Assembly: GCA_005883365.1 (NCBI GenBank)
Contig: VAXA01000301.1
Location: 1-5,449, forward strand
DNA length: 5,449 nucleotides
Reading direction: 5' to 3'
From: Actinomycetota bacterium
GTDB taxonomy: Bacteria > Actinomycetota > Thermoleophilia > Gaiellales > Gaiellaceae
The notes under the pieces were generated by a model, which saw only the letters and a list, made by a program, of their open reading frames with translations, had not been told where the DNA came from and ran no database searches. Position 1 is the first letter of the stretch; the number at the start of each line of letters is the position of its first letter. The translations under genes and the position numbers were made by a program. Positions 1-4,455 of this stretch are shown here, in pieces.

Positions 1-1692
1 TGCGTCCTCCGCGAGCGGCAGGAAGTCGAGAGGAGGTACGAAGCCCAGGCGCGGGTGCGGCCAGCGGAGGAGTGCCTCCACGGCGACGACCGAGCCGGAG
101 CCGAGGTCGATCTGGGGCTGGTAGTGGAGCTCGAGCTCCTCGTTCTCGAGCGCCGCGCGCAGGTCGTCCGCGAGGCGCAGCCGGTCGATCTGCGTATCGA
201 TCTCGGGGTCGTACACGGCGTAGGCCGCTCCGGTGTCCTTAGCGCGATACATCGCCTGGTCGGCGCACCGCATGAGTGCGTCGGGATCGTCGCCGTGCGC
301 GCTCGCCAGCGCGATCCCGATGCTCGCGCCGATGCGGACGGTGACCATCTCCAGCACGAAGGGCTCGCTGATCGCAGCTGAGAGCCGCTCGGCAGTGGAG
401 ACGCCACGGTCCGTGTCGTTGTCGAAGAGGATGACCGCGAGCTCGTCGCCCCCGATCCGGAGGAGCAGGTCGCGCTCGCCGAGGCAGGCCGCGATCCGAG
501 GGCCGATCTGCCTGAGCAGCTCGTCGCCCGCTCCGTGCCCGAAGGAATCGTTGACCTCCTTGAAGTGGTTGAGGTCGACGAACAGAAAGGCGAGACCTTC
601 TGATCCCTTCGCAGACGGTGTTGCGAAAAACTGCTCGAGGACCTGATCGAGGCGTCGCCGGTTGCCGAGTCCCGTCAGCTGGTCGGTCACCGCCTGTTGC
701 TGCCGTTCGATCGTCAGGCCGCGCAGGCTGTGCAGCGAGAGCGCACTACGGAGCCCGGCCACGGCCAACGTCGCCGCAGCGAGGCCCACCGCGACGGCGC
801 TGGTAGAGCCGAGGTTCCCCCATAGAAGTACCGAGGCGGCGGCGACGGCTCCCGCGCCCGGCAGCAGGAACCCCGGAGTGGGCGTTTCGGCGAGGGGATC
901 CGACGCCCGGTCGGGGAGCCAGACGGAGATCGACAGCAAATACAGCGAGCCGGGCCAGGCGATCGCGTCGACGATCGAGCCGAGTGCCGGGGCGCCCCCG
1001 CCGTGGAAGAGGTTGAACGTGTCTCCGGCCGCGTTCAGCGCACAGCCGGCGGCGACGAGATACCACCCTCGGCGTCTCTTCCCGGACAGCAGCACGGTGC
1101 CGCCAACGACCAGTGTCAGCAACAAGACGTCGCCGAGGGGATAAGCGAGGTTCGTCGCAACTTCGGCGGCGCTTCCGCCCGCGAGTCGCTCGACGCCGCG
1201 GAACGCGAAGGCGGCGCAGAGCGCGGCGGCTCCCAGGCCGGCGATTCCGCCATCGAGCAGGAGCGCCGGCGCAAGTCGGATCACCTCCCCTCGCACCATC
1301 AACACAACCGCCAGGTAGGCGAGGGGGAAGAACGCGATGTAGAAGGCGTCCGCGGGCGAAGGCGACGAAGCTGCGCCGTACTGTGACTCGAACGTGAGGA
1401 CGAGGTCCCCCAACGCCCACATCAGCATTCCGGTTCCCAGAGCCACGGGCACCGTCGGGTCGCGCCTCGTCGTCAGACCCCGCTGAAGCACGAGCACGCT
1501 TACGACGATCTCGAAGGCCGCCGACCCCCAGCCGTCCACGAGCAGCGACTCCTGACCCGCCGGGCGCACGAGCAGCCACACGAGGTAGGCGAGCAGGAGC
1601 ACGCCGAGCAGCCCGTAGACCCCCCAAAGGGCCGCGCGTAGACGCCGCGAAAAGTCCCGCGGAGCGTCGGCCGCAGAGGCGACGGCGTACAT
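1..1692 (-). CDS. Membrane-anchored GGDEF-EAL cyclic-di-GMP protein (3' end off window)
   Basis: This is a predicted inner-membrane enzyme that makes and/or degrades cyclic di-GMP. One uninterrupted minus-strand frame gives 564 residues, and the C-terminus runs past base 1. Residues 1-320 form about eight to ten hydrophobic segments (the first near 20-43), a membrane or sensory region I cannot assign to a named family. A GGDEF domain follows: DQLTGLGNRRRL, then VDLNHFKEVND and GHGAGDELLRQ. The signature is GGDEL at 414-418 and the domain ends in ADQAMYRAKDTGA. An EAL domain then begins with LHYQPQIDL and EALLRW at 539-544, so the substrate-binding EAL motif is intact, but the other metal ligands lie outside the window. 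The signature ends in Leu instead of Phe, and the inhibitory RxxD site reads GERD, so product inhibition is probably lost. The ATG at 1692 is chosen because membrane-type sequence starts just after it. No Shine-Dalgarno sequence is visible, and an in-frame TTG at 1713 is possible. Family call is firm; net activity is unknown. Confidence 0.93.
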   Translation of the reverse strand, partial: MYAVASAADAPRDFSRRLRAALWGVYGLLGVLLLAYLVWLLVRPAGQESLLVDGWGSAAFEIVVSVLVLQRGLTTRRDPTVPVALGTGMLMWALGDLVLTFESQYGAASSPSPADAFYIAFFPLAYLAVVLMVRGEVIRLAPALLLDGGIAGLGAAALCAAFAFRGVERLAGGSAAEVATNLAYPLGDVLLLTLVVGGTVLLSGKRRRGWYLVAAGCALNAAGDTFNLFHGGGAPALGSIVDAIAWPGSLYLLSISVWLPDRASDPLAETPTPGFLLPGAGAVAAASVLLWGNLGSTSAVAVGLAAATLAVAGLRSALSLHSLRGLTIERQQQAVTDQLTGLGNRRRLDQVLEQFFATPSAKGSEGLAFLFVDLNHFKEVNDSFGHGAGDELLRQIGPRIAACLGERDLLLRIGGDELAVILFDNDTDRGVSTAERLSAAISEPFVLEMVTVRIGASIGIALASAHGDDPDALMRCADQAMYRAKDTGAAYAVYDPEIDTQIDRLRLADDLRAALENEELELHYQPQIDLGSGSVVAVEALLRWPHPRLGFVPPLDFLPLAEDA

Positions 1693-1726
1693 TCGTAAGG
1701 CGGTCGGCGGCAATGACCGGACCCCG

Positions 1727-1744
1727 TATCCCCAAACAGGGGTA
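1727..1744. promoter_or_regulatory. Operator-like inverted repeat in divergent intergenic region
   Basis: The sequence TATCCCCAAACAGGGGTA has CCCC and GGGG arms around a 5-nt AAACA centre, and TA outer ends that pair if one T is skipped. It lies 35 bp upstream of the GGDEF-EAL start and about 90 bp upstream of the cupin start. A second GGGGTAG half-site occurs at 1805-1811. The half-site TACCCCT fits the NarL-type heptamer TACYYMT, and C-run/G-run palindromes ending in TA are also seen for CsoR-type repressors, so the binding protein cannot be named. It could also be chance in GC-rich DNA. Confidence 0.35.
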
Positions 1745-1768
1745 GCCCGCCCAGCGGCCCCGCGCGCC

Positions 1769-1797
1769 TTGGCCGACGGCCTGTCCAGATTTAGGAT
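1769..1797 (+). promoter_or_regulatory. Candidate housekeeping-type promoter for the cupin gene
   Basis: TTGGCC (1769-1774) and TAGGAT (1792-1797) are separated by 17 bp, and each matches the -35 and -10 consensus at four of six bases. Transcription would start near 1804, leaving about 30 nt of leader that holds the ribosome binding site. The spacer contains a small palindrome, GGCCGACGGCC (1771-1781), which overlaps the -35 element and could be a repressor site. Prediction only. Confidence 0.4.
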
Positions 1798-1819
1798 CGT
1801 CCTCGGGGTAGTAACCGAC

Positions 1820-1828
1820 GGGAGGAGG
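1820..1828 (+). promoter_or_regulatory. Strong Shine-Dalgarno sequence of the cupin gene
   Basis: GGGAGGAGG is followed by a 5-nt spacer and ATG at 1834. This match fixes the cupin start codon and shows that the gene kept good translation signals despite its frameshift. Confidence 0.8.
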
Positions 1829-1833
1829 CTTCG

Positions 1834-2195
1834 ATGGCAGGGGTGGAAGCACGCGACTTCTCGGCGCCTGACGAGACGCGGGCGCCGGACAAGACGAAGG
1901 TCGAGATCGTCCGGATGGGCGGTACGAGCGCGTCCCGTATGTCCCTCGAGCCAGGCTGGAAATGGTCGACTGCATCAAGCCGGTCGCTGGCACCGACAGT
2001 TGCCAGCTGCATCACGTCGGCGTCATCCAATCGGGCACGATGCATGTCGCCCACGACGACGGAACCGAGCAGGACATCCGCGCCGGCCAGGCGTACGTGA
2101 TCGAGCCAGAGCATGATGCTTGGGTCGTCGGCGACGAGCCGGTGGTCGGCTTCGAGTTCGACCCACGAACGGCCGAGGAGTACGCGAAGGGCTAG
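1834..2195 (+). pseudogene. Small cupin-domain protein, frameshifted
   Basis: The ATG at 1834 sits 5 nt after GGGAGGAGG and opens a frame reading MAGVEARDFSAPDE through EPGWKWS. That frame then turns into low-complexity Ser/Thr/Arg-rich sequence. The cupin continues in the next frame from about 1968 with DCIKPVAGTDSCQ, HHVGVIQSGTMHV, a DDGTE turn, AGQAYVIEPEHDAWVVG and the end TAEEYAKG, with TAG at 2193-2195. Inserting one base near 1966-1970 (between WKWS and CIKP) joins both halves into one protein of about 120 residues, the usual size of a single-domain cupin. The His-rich strand and the P-x-H-D motif are the likely metal-site region of this beta-barrel fold; the substrate is unknown. The gene is monocistronic and diverges from the GGDEF-EAL gene. 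It is either a recent pseudogene or a sequencing or assembly indel, since both halves look otherwise undamaged. As read, translation from 1834 would stop at 2100. Confidence 0.82.
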
Positions 2196-2255
2196 GCGCT
2201 CGCGCACGCTACGTCCGGGTCGGCTGCGGTGCCCGTCCCTCGATCGAGCCACAAC

Positions 2256-2277
2256 GGTTGGTGCCGATGAACCAACC
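2256..2277. terminator. Hairpin downstream of cupin gene, possible terminator
   Basis: GGTTGGT pairs perfectly with ACCAACC across an 8-nt loop (gccgatga), 60 bp past the cupin stop. No T-run follows on either strand, so it would have to act as a U-tract-less terminator or transcript-end stabiliser, which are common proposals in high-GC actinobacteria. A stem of only 7 bp could be incidental. Confidence 0.35.
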
Positions 2278-2398
2278 CTCCGGCCGGTGCGGCGGCGGTG
2301 TGAGTCGCACAGGATGTCTTCGAGAGACGGGCTCCGAGTTCGTGCACACCGCTCCGCGAGCGCAACACGACCGGCCCATACCTAGACACTGCGGCGTC

Positions 2399-2424
2399 AG
2401 GCGGACTCGATCGCGAGTCCGCCT
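2399..2424 (-). terminator. Perfect 11-bp hairpin after the PAS-LuxR gene
   Basis: AGGCGGACTCG and its exact complement CGAGTCCGCCT flank the 4-nt loop ATCG. The hairpin begins 7 nt beyond the stop codon of the PAS-LuxR gene, where an intrinsic terminator is expected. There is no T-tract on either strand. As a perfect palindrome it could also stop transcription coming from the cupin side. Stem length and placement make it the best terminator candidate in the window. Confidence 0.55.
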
Positions 2425-2431
2425 CCGCGTG

Positions 2432-3049
2432 CTATCGATCTTCCGGCGGCGGCAGACGCACGAGCCCTGCCTTGATCGCCGCGATCACCGCCTGCACACG
2501 CGTGTGTGCCCCGAGGTTCGCCAGGACGTGCGCGATGTGGTTGCGCACAGTCGTCTTGCTGAGGACGAGCTCGTCCGCGATCTGCTGGGTCGACTTCCCC
2601 TCCGCGAGAAGCTGGAGGACCTCCAGCTGCCGCCGCGTGAGCCTCGAGCCTTCGGGGGGCGGCTGCGCGCCCTGCGAGCGGACGGGCACCGAGACCCCGA
2701 ACAGCCCGACGACGGCGCCACCCTCGCGCAGCGGGGCTGCGCTGATCTCGCGCGGGACGGTTACTCCACCCGACTCGCGGACGTCGAACGTCAGCTCGGC
2801 CGGATCCCCGGAGCAGATGATCCGGCGGACCACCGCCTCGAGCTCCTGCGTCTGATTCTCCGACACGACCTCGTACCACTTGCGGCCGGCCCAGTCGCCG
2901 ATCGCGGCGAGGGAGGCGGCGTTCTGCCAGCGAACGACGCCTTCGCCGTCGACGACGAAAGAGCGCACCGGCAGCTCCTCGAGCGCCCCGGTGATGTCGG
3001 CGCCGCCGAGATCGTCGAGCTCCGCAGCAAGCCTGCTCATGCCGCTCAC
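2432..3049 (-). CDS. PAS-LuxR family transcriptional regulator
   Basis: This is a complete 205-residue cytoplasmic DNA-binding regulator. Residues about 18-122 form a PAS sensor domain: ELPVRSFVVDGEGVVRWQN, then a GRKWYEVV segment, and the final strands EISAAPLREGGAVVGLFGVSV. A Pro-rich linker leads to a LuxR/FixJ-type helix-turn-helix at 136-200, with LTRRQLEVLQLLAEGKSTQQIA and the recognition helix region SKTTVRNHIAHVLANLG followed by AHTR. There is no receiver domain, so it is probably controlled by a ligand or partner of the PAS domain and not by a paired histidine kinase; this is inference. GTG at 3049 is chosen because AGGAGG lies 11 nt upstream; an in-frame ATG at 3040 would shorten the protein by three residues and sit 20 nt from that site. 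It diverges from the HD-GYP gene over 65 bp and ends just before a strong hairpin. Its targets, which may include the adjacent gene, are unknown. Confidence 0.92.
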   Translation of the reverse strand: MSGMSRLAAELDDLGGADITGALEELPVRSFVVDGEGVVRWQNAASLAAIGDWAGRKWYEVVSENQTQELEAVVRRIICSGDPAELTFDVRESGGVTVPREISAAPLREGGAVVGLFGVSVPVRSQGAQPPPEGSRLTRRQLEVLQLLAEGKSTQQIADELVLSKTTVRNHIAHVLANLGAHTRVQAVIAAIKAGLVRLPPPEDR

Positions 3050-3060
3050 CCCAAGCTACG

Positions 3061-3066
3061 CCTCCT
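3061..3066 (-). promoter_or_regulatory. Shine-Dalgarno sequence supporting the GTG start of PAS-LuxR
   Basis: On the minus strand AGGAGG is followed by 11 nt and then GTG (3049-3047). The alternative ATG at 3040 would be 20 nt away, so this site favours GTG. I find no convincing -35/-10 pair for either gene in the 65-bp divergent region 3050-3114. Confidence 0.55.
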
Positions 3067-3114
3067 GCTGGGCTCGGGCAAGCCTTTGATGCAGGTGCTT
3101 CAAATCACGATGGG

Positions 3115-4017
3115 ATGACGCAAATGCATCTCGCGCTGCGCGCCGGTGGGCCGAAGAATGCGGAAATGAGCATCTCCGCCGCTGCGGTGCGGCTGCCCCT
3201 CCGGCTCGGCGACGGGGATCGTGCAGTCGCCGCCCTGCTCGCCGCGCTCGAGCTACGACACCCGGGAACGTGCCGTCACGCTGAGCGCGTCGCGGACCTC
3301 GCCCTCAACCTCACCTCGATCGCCAGCCCGGAGCTCGCGCTGCAGGAAGGTGGGCCGAAGAATGCGGAAATGAGCATCTCCGCCGCTGCGGTGCGGCTGC
3401 CCCTCCGGCTCGGCGACGGGGATCGTGCAGTCGCCGCCCTGCTCGCCGCGCTCGAGCTACGACACCCGGGAACGTGCCGTCACGCCGAGCGCGTCGCGGA
3501 CCTCGCCCTCAACCTCACCTCGATCGCCAGCCCGGAGCTCGCGCTGCAGGAAGGCCTCGGGCATGCCTACCTGCTGCACGACATCGGCAAGATCGGGATC
3601 CCCGACGCGATCCTCCTCAAGCCGGACCGGCTGACGCCGAGCGAGATGCGGGTCGTGCGCAGGCACCCGAGGCTCGGTGAGGACTTGGTGCGCCGCCTTC
3701 GTTTCCTCTCGCCGCTCGTCCGGGACGTCGTCGGCTGCCACCACGAACGCTGGGACGGTTGCGGGTATCCGCGGCAGCTCGCAGGCCCGAACATCCCGCT
3801 TGCCGCCCGCATCTTCGCGGTCGTCGACGCCTTCGATGCGATGACGCACCTGCGCCCGTATCGCGAGCCGGTAGCGGCCGAAGACGCACTCGCCGAAGTC
3901 GAGCGGTGCTCCGGGACGCAGTTCGACCCCTCTGTCGTCGCCGCGTTCCTGTCGATGGTCGGCGTCGCCAGGCGGGTCGCGCCGACGCCGAGGGGCGACC
4001 TCCTGCGACCCGCCTGA
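3115..4017 (+). CDS. HD-GYP domain protein with duplicated N-terminal segment
   Basis: This is a predicted cytoplasmic metal-dependent phosphodiesterase of the HD-GYP class, which hydrolyses cyclic di-GMP. The catalytic part is clear: the first helix HPGTCRHAERVADLAL, the HD motif LLHDIGKIGIPDAILLKP (H155, D156), VRRHPRLGEDLV, HHERWDGCGYP (209-219, with the GYP motif intact), the PLAARIFAVVDAFDAMT helix and GTQFDPSVV near the end. No receiver, PAS or membrane domain precedes it. Residues 11-78 are repeated exactly as 79-146, so the first HD-GYP helix occurs twice and only the second copy is joined to the HD motif. Without the extra copy the protein would be 232 residues. The true start is uncertain: ATG at 3115 or 3124, or the ATG at 3166, which recurs in copy 2 at 3370 and would give 215 residues with a full HD-GYP domain. 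No clear Shine-Dalgarno sequence precedes any of them. It diverges from PAS-LuxR, and a lipoprotein gene follows after 42 nt. Confidence 0.9.
   Translation: MTQMHLALRAGGPKNAEMSISAAAVRLPLRLGDGDRAVAALLAALELRHPGTCRHAERVADLALNLTSIASPELALQEGGPKNAEMSISAAAVRLPLRLGDGDRAVAALLAALELRHPGTCRHAERVADLALNLTSIASPELALQEGLGHAYLLHDIGKIGIPDAILLKPDRLTPSEMRVVRRHPRLGEDLVRRLRFLSPLVRDVVGCHHERWDGCGYPRQLAGPNIPLAARIFAVVDAFDAMTHLRPYREPVAAEDALAEVERCSGTQFDPSVVAAFLSMVGVARRVAPTPRGDLLRPA
3145..3552 (+). repeat. In-frame tandem duplication, 2 x 204 bp
   Basis: Copy 1 (3145-3348) and copy 2 (3349-3552) are directly adjacent. By eye they differ at one base, T at 3282 versus C at 3486, which is synonymous (Ala, GCT/GCC). The unit is 68 codons, so the reading frame is kept. 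GG occurs at the left edge, the junction and just past the right edge (3145, 3349, 3553), a 2-bp microhomology as expected for slippage or unequal exchange. Near-identity points to a recent event, or to an assembly error. Confidence 0.97.
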
Positions 4018-4047
4018 AGAGCGTCGCCCTGCAGGGGCCGTTCGCGC

Positions 4048-4053
4048 TACCGT
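4048..4053 (+). promoter_or_regulatory. Possible -10 element for leaderless lipoprotein transcript
   Basis: TACCGT ends 6 nt before the GTG at 4060, so transcription would begin at or next to the start codon. No Shine-Dalgarno sequence lies in the 42-nt gap, which fits a leaderless message. No recognisable -35 element is present, so read-through from the HD-GYP gene is the alternative. Confidence 0.25.
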
Positions 4054-4059
4054 CGGCGC

Positions 4060-4455
4060 GTGCGCCCGGCACTGGTCGTTGCTGTCGTCGTGCTCGCTCT
4101 CGTGGCCGCCGCGTGCGGGACGAGCGCGGCCCGTCGCACGCCGATCGCCTTCGGGATCACGGGTGGGAACGTGCGCGGGTACAGCGTCACGATCCAGCCT
4201 GACGGAAGCGTCCACAGCAAGGGCTCGCAGCCGGGCGTCCGGCGACAGCTCGTGCTGACGCGGGTGCGACAGCTCGAGCGCGAGATCCAGCAGGCGCACC
4301 TCACGAACCGCCAATGCGGGGGCGTTCTCCCGGACATCGCGAGCCGGTACGTCCGCGTCGGCGGGCGCACGGTCACCGTGCACGGAGACTGCGAGGCAGG
4401 CTTCGAGCGCGTCTGGGACGACCTCGCGCAGGCCGTCGCCCTCCGCTCCCTCTAG
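4060..4455 (+). CDS. Small predicted lipoprotein of unknown function
   Basis: This 131-residue protein has an N-terminal export signal: MRP, a hydrophobic stretch [15 protein letters not shown], then Cys19 in VAAAC-GT, which resembles a lipobox. It is therefore probably lipid-anchored on the outer face of the cytoplasmic membrane; the -3 Ala is not the usual Leu, so plain secretion is possible. The mature part has a strand-like segment (residues about 39-54), a charged amphipathic helix near 65-80, and two further cysteines (C86 in RQCGG and C111 in GDCEAG) that could form a disulfide. The segment [31 protein letters not shown] looks well ordered, but I cannot assign a named family or a function. 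GTG at 4060 is chosen because the signal sequence starts at once after it. It follows the HD-GYP gene by 42 nt on the same strand. Its TAG stop overlaps the stop codon of the opposing dehydrogenase gene. Confidence 0.8.
   Translation: MRPALVVAVVVLALVAAACGTSAARRTPIAFGITGGNVRGYSVTIQPDGSVHSKGSQPGVRRQLVLTRVRQLEREIQQAHLTNRQCGGVLPDIASRYVRVGGRTVTVHGDCEAGFERVWDDLAQAVALRSL

Larger units (their letters stand above)
2196..2431. other. Convergent intergenic region, no gene seen
   Basis: These 236 bases separate the converging ends of the cupin and PAS-LuxR genes. Open frames across it are continuations of antisense frames over neighbouring genes and resemble no protein. It holds two inverted repeats (listed separately) and a small CGCTC-CGC-GAGCG hairpin at 2350-2362. 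I see no tRNA-like, riboswitch-like or mobile-element sequence. Confidence 0.6.

Noticed and set aside
1693..1833. Cyclic-di-GMP riboswitch upstream of the GGDEF-EAL gene
   Set aside because: The GC-rich leader was read for conserved GEMM-type core sequences and none were recognised; only a short CCCC/GGGG palindrome is present.
1960..1975. Programmed ribosomal frameshift in the cupin gene
   Set aside because: There is no slippery run, no downstream structure evident, and small cupins are not known to need recoding; a deletion or sequence error is simpler.
746..1993. Minus-strand open frame of 415 codons overlapping the membrane part of the GGDEF-EAL gene
   Set aside because: It is Arg/Gly/Pro-rich with no domain, and the overlapping minus-strand frame encodes a clear membrane and GGDEF protein; typical out-of-frame shadow in GC-rich DNA.
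2120..3118. Plus-strand open frame of 332 codons antisense to PAS-LuxR
   Set aside because: No domain features, Arg-rich, and it crosses a hairpin terminator and the intergenic region; shadow of the PAS-LuxR gene.
3145..3552. CRISPR-like or mobile-element origin of the 204-bp repeat
   Set aside because: There are only two directly abutting copies, no spacers, no terminal inverted repeats and no transposase; the repeat is coding sequence duplicated in frame.
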